A DNA stretch of 54,717 nt from CAZDET01 sp964504335 (GCA_964504335.1 CAZDET010000032.1:1-54717); one strand, 5' to 3'. Positions 17,486-27,058 are shown, counted from the first letter of the stretch. Program-made: numbers and translations. Notes: generated by a model not told the origin, from the letters alone.

Positions 17486-19735
17486 ATGAAACGCTTCTCA
17501 CTTTTAACGTTACTTACCCTGGCAATTGCCCTGCTGAGTTTTTATTCAGCTAATGCCCAACAGGCCAGCCTGCCACCGACCGCCTCTTTGGTGGTGGATG
17601 TGGATGAGGGTTATGCTCCGCTGACGATCAACTTTGACGCAACGGGGTCTACGGACGATAATGGCATCGTGAGCTATACCTTCGAATTGGGCCAAGGCAT
17701 TACGGAGACGAATACAACAGGACGACTGAATTATACCTACGAGGATTGCACGGGTTATTCGGAGGCTTCCGTTACCGTCATGGATGCGGAGGGTCAGACC
17801 GACACCGAAGTAGTGGAATTGTATATAGTGGAACCTCCAAATGCCATGTTATCGACAAACGTGGTCGACGGTACGGCTCCACTGTCCGTGAGATTTACTG
17901 CATTTGGTAGTACTTATCTTTGTGGTGATGACTATGAAGGTTGGTATACCTTCGAACCCGGAGGAGAGGGCTTTGGATCCGACGTTGGACCAGGCTCACA
18001 GAACATGGTAGGTGAATATCGTTACACTTACACCGAAATCGGCACGCATACCGCCACAGTAGAAATATCTGATGGTCAGTTTTCGGCTTCAGATACGGTC
18101 TACATTACAGTATCGGAGCCCCCGGTGATAGCTGAACTACAAGCCACGCCAACTTCTGGTATGGCACCATTGACGGTTTCCTTCGACGCCACAGGATCGA
18201 CTGCATCAACCTTTGATTTCGGCCCAGAATACTTCTTTGACCTTGACGGAGACGGTATTCAGGACTTCAGGCTTGATGAAGGGAAGGTAAGCTATACTTA
18301 TTTGACACCCGGTGTCTACACGGCCACCGTTACCGTACAGGATTGGTGGGGTACGAGAGACACTGAGAGCGTGACCATCACCGTTGAAGAACCACCTAGC
18401 CTTCGCTTCCAGTTGGTCAACCGCGCACGGGATGTCCTGGACATGAACTTGGAAGATGGCGACGTCATCAACCTATTCGAGACGGGGGATATTGAATTCA
18501 ACATCCAGGCGATCCCCGATCCGATGGATGTGGGTAGCGTGGTATTTGAATTGTCCGGAGCACGGAATCTGACCCGCATCGAAAGCGTCGAACCTTACGA
18601 ATTATTCGGTAACGGTGCGCAGTTCTTGCGCAAAGGTAGCTACACCCTGACGGCCACTCCCTTCAGTGGCTCCGGTGGTAGCGGCGAGGCCGGTACACCA
18701 CAAACGATCAACTTCGAGGTAGTTAATAACCCGACTGCCGATCCTACGGTGGTGAGTTTTGACTTGGTCGATGCCAACGGCCTTGTAGTTCAGAACCTCC
18801 AAGATGGGGCGATCATAGACCTCAACGAATTGGGCGACCAGCCATTCAATATTCTCGCAAATACTATTCCGCCCACCCCCAAGGACGGCGTACGCTTCGA
18901 ACTGAGCGGTGTACAGGCCTTTACACGTACGGAGATTGAGCCGCCTTACACGCTCTTCCCTTCGGCCGAACCACTCGCCATTGGGGCGTACAACCTGACA
19001 GCTACGCCAATCATCGATGCCGAAACGGGAAAGGAGGGCTCTCCATTGACCATCAGCTTCGAAGTAGTCATCGATCCGGATGTAATGACCTTCCGCCTGG
19101 TAGATGCCGATCGGAATGTCCTGATCGGTAATGTGACTGAGGGAACCGTTATTAACCTGACTGATTATCCAACCGGTACACAGTTCAATATTCAGGCCAT
19201 CACCGAACCTGCCGGAGTAGGTAGTGTCGACTTCGATCTTACCGGCGGAATCAACCTGAGCCGCGTCGAGAACTTCGCTCCGTACGAAGTATTCGGTAAC
19301 GGTCAGCGTGGTCTGCCGGTAGGTAGCTACACCATCTCTGCCACCGCATTCAGCGACCCAGGTGCTAGCGGAATAGCCGGAGCCAGCAACACGGTCAGCT
19401 TTGAGGTGATCGACGGTCAATCCCTCTTCGAGGGCAACTTCGATGTGGAAACCAATTCCGGATTCCTCTTACCAGAAAACGTAACCATCGTTACCGTAAA
19501 CCCGAACCCCGCGCTCAACCGAGCCACGCTGCGCATCGAGAGTGCCACAACGGGTATGGCTCGCATTCAGATTATCGACTTCCAGGGAGCGATTGTTCGC
19601 GAACTCCAACAGGAGAAAACAGCCGTGCGCATGGATAAGGAGATCGACCTGATGGGGCTTGCTAGCGGGGCCTACACCGCAAGGGTCTTCCTGGGAGATC
19701 AGCAAACGACGGCCCGCTTTGTAATTAGCAATTAG
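17486..19735 (+). CDS. T9SS-secreted PKD-repeat surface protein
   Basis: A 749-residue secreted adhesin-like protein. The ATG at 17486 is preferred because it starts a clean signal peptide (MKRFSLLTLLTLAIALL, ending NAQ). An ATG 36 bases upstream is in frame but adds a non-signal extension. Three PKD domains follow (APLTINFDATGST, APLSVRFTAFGST and APLTVSFDATGST starts). After them come three repeats of a 105-residue beta module that begin FxLVxA and contain NIQAI and YxLxATPF. The end (VTVNPNPALNRATLRIES to FVISN) is a T9SS sorting domain. No catalytic module is seen, so it probably binds polymer or a surface. A strong hairpin follows the stop. Confidence 0.85.
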   Translation: MKRFSLLTLLTLAIALLSFYSANAQQASLPPTASLVVDVDEGYAPLTINFDATGSTDDNGIVSYTFELGQGITETNTTGRLNYTYEDCTGYSEASVTVMDAEGQTDTEVVELYIVEPPNAMLSTNVVDGTAPLSVRFTAFGSTYLCGDDYEGWYTFEPGGEGFGSDVGPGSQNMVGEYRYTYTEIGTHTATVEISDGQFSASDTVYITVSEPPVIAELQATPTSGMAPLTVSFDATGSTASTFDFGPEYFFDLDGDGIQDFRLDEGKVSYTYLTPGVYTATVTVQDWWGTRDTESVTITVEEPPSLRFQLVNRARDVLDMNLEDGDVINLFETGDIEFNIQAIPDPMDVGSVVFELSGARNLTRIESVEPYELFGNGAQFLRKGSYTLTATPFSGSGGSGEAGTPQTINFEVVNNPTADPTVVSFDLVDANGLVVQNLQDGAIIDLNELGDQPFNILANTIPPTPKDGVRFELSGVQAFTRTEIEPPYTLFPSAEPLAIGAYNLTATPIIDAETGKEGSPLTISFEVVIDPDVMTFRLVDADRNVLIGNVTEGTVINLTDYPTGTQFNIQAITEPAGVGSVDFDLTGGINLSRVENFAPYEVFGNGQRGLPVGSYTISATAFSDPGASGIAGASNTVSFEVIDGQSLFEGNFDVETNSGFLLPENVTIVTVNPNPALNRATLRIESATTGMARIQIIDFQGAIVRELQQEKTAVRMDKEIDLMGLASGAYTARVFLGDQQTTARFVISN

Positions 19736-19809
19736 TAACGGATAACAGTTCTTGTTTTAAAATTGAAAGCTTTCACTGCGTGGAAGTAAACCGGACAGAG
19801 AAAGTTAGT

Positions 19810-19831
19810 GGGGCTGCCTTCGGGTAGCCCC
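19810..19831 (+). terminator. hairpin terminator after PKD protein
   Basis: A stem GGGGCT with AGCCCC, extended by GCC/GGG around a TTC loop, lies 75 bases after the stop. The run that follows is CTCCCGTTTA, so the U-tract is weak. It also ends ahead of the next plus-strand gene. Confidence 0.55.
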
Positions 19832-19918
19832 TCCCGTTTAGAATAACCTCGCGATAATCTGGATACGACTGCCCAGATTTTCCCTATTTTAATTGCCCAG
19901 TAACTAAACCATCCAATC

Positions 19919-22900
19919 ATGGGCAGCAACACTCTCACTATCTTGCATTTATGCTTATTACTAGGCGTATCTCAATTATTACCCGCACAAAGTGATCAAG
20001 CCAACATTTACGACAACCTCGAATGGCGCAACATCGGCCCCTACCGCGGCGGCCGGTCGCTTGGCTGTGCCGGTAGCCCCGGGCGGCCGAATGAATATTA
20101 CTTCGGGGCGACCGGCGGTGGGCTCTGGAAAACCACCGACGGCGGCGTCAACTGGAACCCCGTCACCGACGGGCAGGTCACCAGTTCTTCCGTAGGCGCG
20201 GTAGCCGTAGCGGAAACCAACCCGGATGTCGTTTACATCGGCATGGGCGAGGTGCAGCTACGCGGCAGCATCACGCAGGGAGATGGGGTTTACAAAACCA
20301 CCGATGGCGGAAAGACCTGGCGACACCTGGGCCTGGAAGAAACACAGGCAGTGGCCCGCATCCGCGTCCACCCTACCAATCCGGATATCGTCTACGTAGC
20401 GGCGCTGGGCCACCCCTACGGCGATAACGAAGAGCGGGGCGTCTTCCGCTCCACCGACGGCGGTAACACCTGGGAAAAAGTACTGTACGTCAGCGATAAG
20501 GCCGGCGCAGTTGATCTGATCATCGATCGCACCAATCCGAAGGTGTTGTATGCCTCCACCTGGCAGGTGTACCGCAAAGCCTGGAAGATGTGGGGCGGTG
20601 GCCCGGATTGCAAATTGTGGAAATCCGTGGACGGCGGCGATAACTGGATCGACCTGACCGCCAATCCCGGCATGCCCGAGGGGCCCATCGGCAAAATTGG
20701 CGTCACCGTATCGCCGGTCGATCCGAATCGGGTATGGGCAATCGTAGAGGCAAACGAAGGAGGCGTTTTCCGATCCGACGACGGCGGCTGGACCTGGACA
20801 CGCACCAACGACGAGCGCAAACTCCGCCAACGGGCCTTCTACTACTCCCGCATTTACGCCGATCCGTGGGATAAGGAAACCGTGTATTGCCTCAATACCC
20901 GCATGTACAAATCGACCGATGGGGGGAACACCTTCGATCAAATCATCCTCACCCCCCACGGCGATAACCACGACCTCTGGATCGATCCCAACAACCCTAT
21001 GCGCATGATCAACTCCAACGACGGCGGGGGGAACGTATCGATCAACGGCGGCAAAACCTGGACGGAACAGGATTTTTGCACCACCCAGTTTTACCACGTG
21101 ATGACCACCAACGACGTGCCCTACCACGTGGCCGGTGCTCAACAGGATAACAGTACGCTTGCCATGCCCAGCGACGGCTGGGGCCACATGCAGGCTCGCG
21201 GTCCCAATAAAGGCTGGTATTATGCCGTCGGCGGTGGAGAGAGCGGCTGGATCAGCCAGCACCCCGAGGATCCGGACATTTTTTACGCGGGCAGCCAGGG
21301 AGCCTTGTTGACGCGCTACGATCGCAGCAACGGCCAAATCCGGGATATTCAGGTGTACCCGCGCTTCTTTTCCGGCGAGCCCGCCAGCGCCTTGCCCGAA
21401 CGCTGGCAATGGACGTTTCCTATCATGTTTTCCCCACTCGACCCATCCATTATGTACACCTGCTCCCAACACGTGTGGAAGACCACCAACGACGGGCAAT
21501 CCTGGGAAAAAATCAGCCCCGACCTGACTTACGCCGATCCGGAAACCCTCGGCAAAACCGGGGGCATCATCACGATGGATATGAACGGCCCGGAAATCTA
21601 CGCCACCGTCTTCGCGCTGGCCCCCTCCTACCACGATGTCAATACGATCTGGGCCGGTTCGGACGATGGTAAAATTCACATTACGCGCGATGGTGGGAAG
21701 AACTGGTCGGATATCACCCCAGCGGATTTGCCGAAGTTTTCTCGCGTCAGCATCATTGAAGAATCGAAATATCAAGAAGGAACGCTCTACGTAGCCGCTA
21801 ACCGCTACCAGGTGGACGACCGGCAACCCTACGTATTCAAAACTACCGACTTCGGAAAGACCTGGACGAAAATCATCGACGGCATTGCCGACGGGCATTT
21901 TGCGCGCGCTATTCGGGAAGATCACATCCGGGAAGGATTGCTATTCCTGGCTACCGAGCACGGTGTGTACGTCTCTTTCGATGCCGGCGAACAATGGGAA
22001 CCCATTCAACTCAACTTGCCCGATACGCCAGTCCGTGACCTGGTTATCCGCAACGACGATGTGGTCCTGGGTACGCACGGCCGGGGCTTCTGGATACTGG
22101 ACGATATCAACCCGCTGCGGCAAATGACGCCGGATATGATGAACCAAGATATCGTGCTGTTTGAACCCAGCAACCCAATTCGCGGCGTGTACGATGCCGT
22201 GATTCAGTACCACCTAAAGGAACAAGCAGATTCGGTAACCATCGACATTCTCGATGCCGAGGGGAAGATAGTCGACACCTTCGTGGGTAAAGAGCCGGCA
22301 TACAAGCCCGATCCCAACCTGCCGTGGTGGCTCCGGGGCGGCTCAAGTACCCCGACAACCGCTGCCGGCCTCAATGAATTCACCTGGGACCTGCGGTATC
22401 CGGGAGCAACCGACTTCGAAGGCATGATCATCTGGAGCGCGCGCCCCACCCGTGGCCCCAAGGCCCCCATTGGGGATTATCAGGTCCGCATCAACGTTGA
22501 CGGGCAGACGCAAACCCATGGGTTCAAAATAGAAATGAACCCCAATCTCAAAGGTATTGCGGAGGAAGACTTGCAGGAACAATTCGAGCTGGCCATGCAA
22601 ATCCGGGATAAAACCACGGAGGCCAATGAAGCAGTGATTCGAATCCGCGACATCCGCAGCCAGGTCCACACCCGCCTGGAAGAAACGGAAGATGCCGCTA
22701 TCAGGGATCTCGCCGACAATATTCTCGACAAGTTGGCGGTAGTCGAAGAGCATCTCTATCAGGTACGCAATCAGAGCGGTCAGGACCCCCTGAACTTCCC
22801 CATCAAGTTGAACAACCGACTGGCTTCCCTGCGCCGCAGCGTGGAAAATGGGGATGCCCGCCCAACGGACGGCGCTTACAAAGTCTTTGACGAACTGAAG

Positions 22901-23014
22901 GCAGAGCTGGCCGGCCACTTAAATACCCTCAATAACATCATGAACAACGACCTGGCACAGTTGAACCAGGCTTTGGCTGATAAGCAGTTGCCCCAGGTGG
23001 GAGATGATGATTAA
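19919..23014 (+). CDS. exported sortilin/Asp-box beta-propeller protein B
   Basis: A 1031-residue paralogue of the protein at 6956-10108. Both start after the signal peptide with a RxIGPxRGGRS motif and share the GMGE and NEERGVFRSTDGG segments. The signal peptide is residues 1-23 (ends LPAQ). About ten Asp-box motifs (for example VYKTTDGGKTW and VFKTTDFGKTW) indicate two propellers. A beta-sandwich follows near residues 745-870, then a helical tail (NEAVIRIRDIRSQV). There is no T9SS domain. The ATG is chosen because it gives the full leader. The function is unknown: family members are often annotated as glycosyl hydrolases without proof. A strong hairpin lies just after the stop. Confidence 0.85.
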   Translation: MGSNTLTILHLCLLLGVSQLLPAQSDQANIYDNLEWRNIGPYRGGRSLGCAGSPGRPNEYYFGATGGGLWKTTDGGVNWNPVTDGQVTSSSVGAVAVAETNPDVVYIGMGEVQLRGSITQGDGVYKTTDGGKTWRHLGLEETQAVARIRVHPTNPDIVYVAALGHPYGDNEERGVFRSTDGGNTWEKVLYVSDKAGAVDLIIDRTNPKVLYASTWQVYRKAWKMWGGGPDCKLWKSVDGGDNWIDLTANPGMPEGPIGKIGVTVSPVDPNRVWAIVEANEGGVFRSDDGGWTWTRTNDERKLRQRAFYYSRIYADPWDKETVYCLNTRMYKSTDGGNTFDQIILTPHGDNHDLWIDPNNPMRMINSNDGGGNVSINGGKTWTEQDFCTTQFYHVMTTNDVPYHVAGAQQDNSTLAMPSDGWGHMQARGPNKGWYYAVGGGESGWISQHPEDPDIFYAGSQGALLTRYDRSNGQIRDIQVYPRFFSGEPASALPERWQWTFPIMFSPLDPSIMYTCSQHVWKTTNDGQSWEKISPDLTYADPETLGKTGGIITMDMNGPEIYATVFALAPSYHDVNTIWAGSDDGKIHITRDGGKNWSDITPADLPKFSRVSIIEESKYQEGTLYVAANRYQVDDRQPYVFKTTDFGKTWTKIIDGIADGHFARAIREDHIREGLLFLATEHGVYVSFDAGEQWEPIQLNLPDTPVRDLVIRNDDVVLGTHGRGFWILDDINPLRQMTPDMMNQDIVLFEPSNPIRGVYDAVIQYHLKEQADSVTIDILDAEGKIVDTFVGKEPAYKPDPNLPWWLRGGSSTPTTAAGLNEFTWDLRYPGATDFEGMIIWSARPTRGPKAPIGDYQVRINVDGQTQTHGFKIEMNPNLKGIAEEDLQEQFELAMQIRDKTTEANEAVIRIRDIRSQVHTRLEETEDAAIRDLADNILDKLAVVEEHLYQVRNQSGQDPLNFPIKLNNRLASLRRSVENGDARPTDGAYKVFDELKAELAGHLNTLNNIMNNDLAQLNQALADKQLPQVGDDD

Positions 23015-23033
23015 TGATCTTTGCCGGCAATGG

Positions 23034-23066
23034 CCCGACGACCCCGCTTCGGCGGTGGTCGTCGGG
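23034..23066. terminator. bidirectional hairpin terminator
   Basis: A ten-base stem CCCGACGACC pairs with GGTCGTCGGG, 17 bases after the sortilin-like gene. It lies between this gene and the convergent TetR gene, so it can serve both. It is followed by TTAATT, with the TetR stop about 90 bases away. Confidence 0.75.
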
Positions 23067-23155
23067 TTAATTAAACTTGAGGTTCGGATCTATCCAGCTG
23101 GAATCCATCCGTGAATGGGCAAACGCCTAAATGGTAAATCATCTCTGACGTTAAT

Positions 23156-23758
23156 CTACTTCATTTTTAGTGCACGTATCCTCAACTCCAAATACTCGGT
23201 AACCAAATCATTTAACGACATGCCTTGAGCACCGAATTGGGCTGAATTAGTCATGATAGACATAACGAAATGCTTATCCATGGCCGTTAATAAGGAGATA
23301 TTGAACGTTTTGAAGTCACCGGAGTGCATACCTTTTTTATAAACCCTTTCGAGGGTGGTAAGTAGCTTATCTGTGAATTTTTCAATAATTAGCCATACCT
23401 CCGGAAAGTACATTTGAATTTGTTCAAGAAAGCTTATGGATAAGCCCTCAATTCCTTCGCTTATTTTCAAAAGTATAGATCGATAAACGAGCTCCATATT
23501 ATCCCCTTCAATTACCTCTTCGGAAACCACCTCCTTCAAATCATCTAGAATCAATTGCACTGCAGTTTGATAGATTTCTTCTTTCGTAGAAAAATAGGAA
23601 TAGATGGTACTCTTACTTTTTCCAATTAGCTCCGCCAGGTCATCCATCGTTAGATTGTTTAATGATCGATGTTGAAGCAATAGCAACAATTCCCTGACCC
23701 ATAACTTCGTCTTTTCCGTGAGCGGTTTGCGTTCTATTTCCTTCGATTTTCTTCCCAT
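23156..23758 (-). CDS. TetR-family regulator of the alkane operon
   Basis: A 200-residue TetR/AcrR-type DNA-binding protein. The helix-turn-helix is in residues about 36-60 (MDDLAELIGKSKSTIYSYFSTKEE), and the remainder is an all-helical ligand-binding domain. The ATG lies eight bases after the stop of the GMC oxidoreductase gene, so it is the last gene of the alkB-GMC-tetR operon. This is typical for a repressor that controls its own operon. The likely operator is the perfect inverted repeat at 26557-26590. The inducer, presumably an alkane, alcohol or acyl compound, is inference. Confidence 0.85.
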   Translation of the reverse strand: MGRKSKEIERKPLTEKTKLWVRELLLLLQHRSLNNLTMDDLAELIGKSKSTIYSYFSTKEEIYQTAVQLILDDLKEVVSEEVIEGDNMELVYRSILLKISEGIEGLSISFLEQIQMYFPEVWLIIEKFTDKLLTTLERVYKKGMHSGDFKTFNISLLTAMDKHFVMSIMTNSAQFGAQGMSLNDLVTEYLELRIRALKMK

Positions 23759-23766
23759 ATCCTAAC

Positions 23767-25356
23767 CTAAACTTTAAGAAGCTGTTTGAATTCAGAAGAG
23801 TATTTGTTCGGTATTCTTGACATTGCAAATTCACTAATAGCGGTAATACTGAGTGATGGGTTTACACCAGGATTGGCAGATATCATCGAACCATCAATGA
23901 CATACATATTTTGGTAGCCAAATACTCTGTTTTCTCGATCAATAACGCCTGTTTCGGGGCTGTCACTCATTACCGCTCCACCAAGAATATGAGCAGTGGT
24001 AGGAATGCCAAATAAAGCTTCTCCAATAAATGAGCTTGGCTTTCCTTCTACTTTTTCAGCGTATTGAGCAGTCAGTTTGATTGATTCCGGGATGTAAGCA
24101 GAAGGCTTTTTCCCTGATCCGACTTTTGAAAAAAAGCCTCCCATCCGTGATCGGCCTAGAGTCAGGGTGCTATCCAATGTCTGCATGAAAAGCAGGACTA
24201 CCGTCTTTTTCGCCCAGCTGTTTTTCAGATAGATCCTGAAATATGGTAATGGGGACTTCAGAAAGCCCACAAGGATATTAAAATACCGAACGAGGTGGTT
24301 TTTTGATGCGCTATACGGTAAATGTGTCAATTTCCAAGCGTCAGAGCCTTCGCTATATCGGCAAATCTCCAGGTGGCTGTTTTCATCAGTATGTAAAATA
24401 CTTCCTATGGCAACTCCTTTTGAAACATCAATTTCTTTCCTGAGTGAAGACACGCTGATGAGGGTCTCATTATTGGTGCGGATATCGTAACCAACGCGAT
24501 TTGAGAGATTAGGTAGCGAACCCTTTTTTAGCTTTAAAAGTAATTTCAGTGTACCGAGAACTCCCCCAGAAAAAATCACTCCTTTACTTTTAAGTTTTTG
24601 AGTGCGCTTTATGAATTTGGTGCTGTCTCTAAAGGTCACTTCGTACCCCTTCGAACCTACTCCATTTCCAATAGGCTTCACATCAACTACTTCCTTCTCT
24701 GCTAGAATTTTTGCACCATTTTGCTGTGCTAAGTATAAATAGTTTTTATCCAGGGTGTTTTTTGAGTTATTGGGGCATCCCGTCATACAGGCCCCGCAGT
24801 AGTTACAACCGGTTCTATCCGGTCCTTTACCATCAAAGTAGGGATCTGGCACCGTTTCATTTGGTTTCCCGAAGTAGACTCCTACATTAGTTGGGGCAAA
24901 ATACTCTTCCTTGCCGATTTCCTGTGCAACTTCTAAAAGCGCTTTATCGCCATCAAAAAGAATAGGGTTTTTAGTAGCTCCAAGCATCTTTAAAGCTATC
25001 TGATAATAGGGCTTTAATTCATTTTCCCAATCACAAAGATTAGCCCAGCTTCCAGTCTTAAAAAACGCTGTTTTGGGTATGGGAAGCGTGTTGGCATACA
25101 CCAATGATCCCCCACCTACTCCTACTCCAGAAAGAATGGTAATATGCCTGGTAAGGGTGATCTTCATGATACCATAGAACTTAAAAAGAGGAATCCATAA
25201 CCACCGCTTAAAATCCCAATTCGTTTTGGAGAAACCTTTTCCTTCACGCCACTTCCCTTTTTCAATGACCAGCACTTTGTACCCCTTCTCAGAGAGCCTT
25301 AAGGCACTAACGGAGCCGCCAAAACCACTTCCGATAATGATATAATCGTAATCCAT
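23767..25356 (-). CDS. GMC-type FAD alcohol/sterol oxidoreductase with ferredoxin-like Cys cluster
   Basis: A glucose-methanol-choline oxidoreductase of the cholesterol oxidase (ChoD)-like branch, expected to oxidise an alcohol to an aldehyde or ketone. The FAD Rossmann motif GSGFGGS is at residues 9-15. Cysteines at 184, 187, 190 and 194 (CxxCxxCxxxCP) give a ferredoxin-like pattern known from this branch. The C-terminal GMC motif (HILGGAVMSD, then INPGVNP-like residues) is present. It sits between alkB and the TetR gene, with 39 bases to alkB. The natural role would be the second step of alkane oxidation, analogous to AlkJ. Whether the acceptor is oxygen or the respiratory chain cannot be seen. 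Confidence 0.87.
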   Translation of the reverse strand: MDYDYIIIGSGFGGSVSALRLSEKGYKVLVIEKGKWREGKGFSKTNWDFKRWLWIPLFKFYGIMKITLTRHITILSGVGVGGGSLVYANTLPIPKTAFFKTGSWANLCDWENELKPYYQIALKMLGATKNPILFDGDKALLEVAQEIGKEEYFAPTNVGVYFGKPNETVPDPYFDGKGPDRTGCNYCGACMTGCPNNSKNTLDKNYLYLAQQNGAKILAEKEVVDVKPIGNGVGSKGYEVTFRDSTKFIKRTQKLKSKGVIFSGGVLGTLKLLLKLKKGSLPNLSNRVGYDIRTNNETLISVSSLRKEIDVSKGVAIGSILHTDENSHLEICRYSEGSDAWKLTHLPYSASKNHLVRYFNILVGFLKSPLPYFRIYLKNSWAKKTVVLLFMQTLDSTLTLGRSRMGGFFSKVGSGKKPSAYIPESIKLTAQYAEKVEGKPSSFIGEALFGIPTTAHILGGAVMSDSPETGVIDRENRVFGYQNMYVIDGSMISANPGVNPSLSITAISEFAMSRIPNKYSSEFKQLLKV

Positions 25357-25373
25357 CGAACCTACATTTGCTT

Positions 25374-25396
25374 AGAGATGCTAACATAGCATCTCT
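25374..25396. repeat. identical 23-bp palindrome, copy 1
   Basis: AGAGATGCTA, three bases, then TAGCATCTCT: two perfect 10-base arms. The same element is at 38796-38818 with the spacer complemented (ACA here, TGT there), so the two copies are exact reverse complements. This copy lies in the alkB-GMC spacer and ends on the first base of the alkB stop codon, where it could act as an mRNA processing or stability hairpin. Confidence 0.85.
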
Positions 25397-26466
25397 TAAG
25401 CCTGCATTTTCATCAACTTTTTCTCCTCGTTGATTTTATGAACCATAGGATTCATAATAGAAAACCAGAGAGGTGGAATGGTGGATAGGATCATCATACC
25501 CGGATATCCGGTAGGCATCTGGGGGGAATTATCCATATGCCGTAATATTTGATATTTACGAATGGCTATGTAATGATGATCTGAATGCCTTGACAGCTCA
25601 AAAAGGTTTATCCGTCCTAACAGGTGATCAGAATTCCACGAATGGTGGGGCATCACACGTTCGTATCTCTTTCCAATTTTTTCGCGCTCCAGGCCGTAAT
25701 GCTCTATGTAATTTACCGTTTCCAGCAGTAGATGCCCAATGAGCGCTGCAATTACGAAGTAACCAACCGTTACTAAACCGAAAAAATAGCCGATAGCAAG
25801 TAATAAGCCTCCTTCTATCAGGTGATCGGTAATCATTTCATTTTTAAATGATAAAAATGGAAGGCCTTTCCTTTTAAGCCGCTGACTTTCCAGCTTCCAG
25901 GCCCAGTAGTACACTCCAAAGATCGACCGGAACCAAAATAGGTACAAAGGCTCTCCATATCTCGCGGTGGCAGGATCTTCCGGGGTGCTTACCATTTTGT
26001 GGTGATGCACATTATGCTCATGCATGAAATGCATATTAAGCGAGGTCATTAAGTTGATTTTCGCCATCCACTTTTCATACCAGGTGGTCCGATGACCAAG
26101 CTCATGGCCTATGTTTATCCCAATAACTCCACAACATAATCCCATCGAAGTGATTCGGCCGATTTTATCTACTAACAACAATCCGGCCTCTTGCATGGAG
26201 AATAAGAAATACACAAGGATAAAAAGCTGCACTGGAACCATCAAATAGATTTGTAAATCATAAATGATGTCATCAAGTCTGCTTTTTTCTTCCGCCTCAC
26301 TGAGGTTATTGGGGTCGGGCTTAAATAGCAATTCTAGCAAGGGAATCGCCCCGAATATCCACATGGTTGGCAAGAATGTTTTCCATCCATACGAGTTGAA
26401 ACTAACCACCGTCAATACAGGCAGAATCAACACCATTAGGTACTTTAAAGATTTTAGCTTTTTCAT
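25396..26466 (-). CDS. alkB: alkane 1-monooxygenase (AlkB-type)
   Basis: A membrane-bound diiron hydroxylase that inserts oxygen at the end of an alkane or similar hydrophobic chain. The histidine boxes are clear: HELGH (121-125), HEHNVHHH (149-156) and SRHSDHH in the C-terminal part preceded by LGRINLFEL, with NYIEHYGL as the fourth family signature. Several hydrophobic helices precede and separate them. The length of 356 is within the family range (about 350-410), and the ATG at 26466 gives the complete first helix. It is the first gene of the operon with a GMC oxidoreductase and TetR. A rubredoxin and rubredoxin reductase would be needed and are not in the window. Confidence 0.93.
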   Translation of the reverse strand: MKKLKSLKYLMVLILPVLTVVSFNSYGWKTFLPTMWIFGAIPLLELLFKPDPNNLSEAEEKSRLDDIIYDLQIYLMVPVQLFILVYFLFSMQEAGLLLVDKIGRITSMGLCCGVIGINIGHELGHRTTWYEKWMAKINLMTSLNMHFMHEHNVHHHKMVSTPEDPATARYGEPLYLFWFRSIFGVYYWAWKLESQRLKRKGLPFLSFKNEMITDHLIEGGLLLAIGYFFGLVTVGYFVIAALIGHLLLETVNYIEHYGLEREKIGKRYERVMPHHSWNSDHLLGRINLFELSRHSDHHYIAIRKYQILRHMDNSPQMPTGYPGMMILSTIPPLWFSIMNPMVHKINEEKKLMKMQA

Positions 26467-26556
26467 TAAATCACTTCATAAATTTGGTTATGCTGATTTT
26501 GGGTGGGAACGGCTACTGCCCTTTGTAAGTAGATATAGGATCATGCGTACCCGCCA

Positions 26557-26590
26557 TAATCGAACTATTTCATCTAATATAGTTCGATTA
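26557..26590. promoter_or_regulatory. candidate TetR operator upstream of alkB
   Basis: TAATCGAACTAT and its exact complement ATAGTTCGATTA form a perfect 12-bp inverted repeat with a 10-bp spacer. It lies 91 bases upstream of the alkB ATG, within the divergent intergenic region. On the alkB strand a TATATTAG sequence (close to the Bacteroidota -7 consensus TAnnTTTG) overlaps the element. The length and symmetry fit a TetR operator. The assignment is inference from position. Confidence 0.7.
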
Positions 26591-26622
26591 ATTCACAAAA
26601 AAAACTCCGCCAGGAAAAAATT

Positions 26623-26859
26623 ATGCCTGTAATCACTGGAAAGCCGTTGATCACCCAAATCTACGTACCGAAGTCGCCTAAACTGCGGGGAATCGTCTAT
26701 TCCATTCTTGAAACACGAATGAATCAACTAGGCAAGTACCCGTTTTTACTCACGTGGGAAAGTGAAGTCTTGTTCAGATTAAAAAGTAGTGAAGGGGTTA
26801 CGATTCTTTGTTCCGAAACCACCGACGCCCCCTTGCCTAATCGATTGATTATCAAATAG
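26623..26859 (+). CDS. small protein divergent from alkB, unknown
   Basis: A 78-residue open frame starting at an ATG preceded by AGGA, 33 bases past the inverted repeat and divergent to alkB. The peptide has regular coding-like composition (ITQIYVPKSPKLRG, LLTWESEVLFRL) but no recognised family, signal peptide or membrane segment. A second small frame starts 11 bases after its stop. If real, the pair would be under the same operator as alkB on the opposite strand. Confidence 0.4.
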   Translation: MPVITGKPLITQIYVPKSPKLRGIVYSILETRMNQLGKYPFLLTWESEVLFRLKSSEGVTILCSETTDAPLPNRLIIK

Positions 26860-26869
26860 ATCGATCGAC

Positions 26870-27028
26870 ATGATTTTCGATAAGAGGCACTACATAAACA
26901 TCGTCTTGAATCCGGTGGCTTTAAAAGCACTCTTCAGGATACCCACCTACCAATTGAATAATTTGGCCGTTTTTGGCGACACATACATTTCCACCCAAAG
27001 TCTCGACGTAGACTTTGGTCAGCTCTAA
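26870..27028 (+). CDS. possible 52-residue small protein
   Basis: A short open frame from ATG 26870, following the 78-residue frame by 11 bases. The sequence (ALKALFRIPTYQL and a DxDFGQL end) is not recognised. No clear ribosome site is visible before the ATG, so support rests on the tight spacing and the open reading. It may be chance. Confidence 0.3.
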   Translation: MIFDKRHYINIVLNPVALKALFRIPTYQLNNLAVFGDTYISTQSLDVDFGQL

Positions 27029-27058
27029 GAATCATAATTTGTGATACCACTGGGAATT

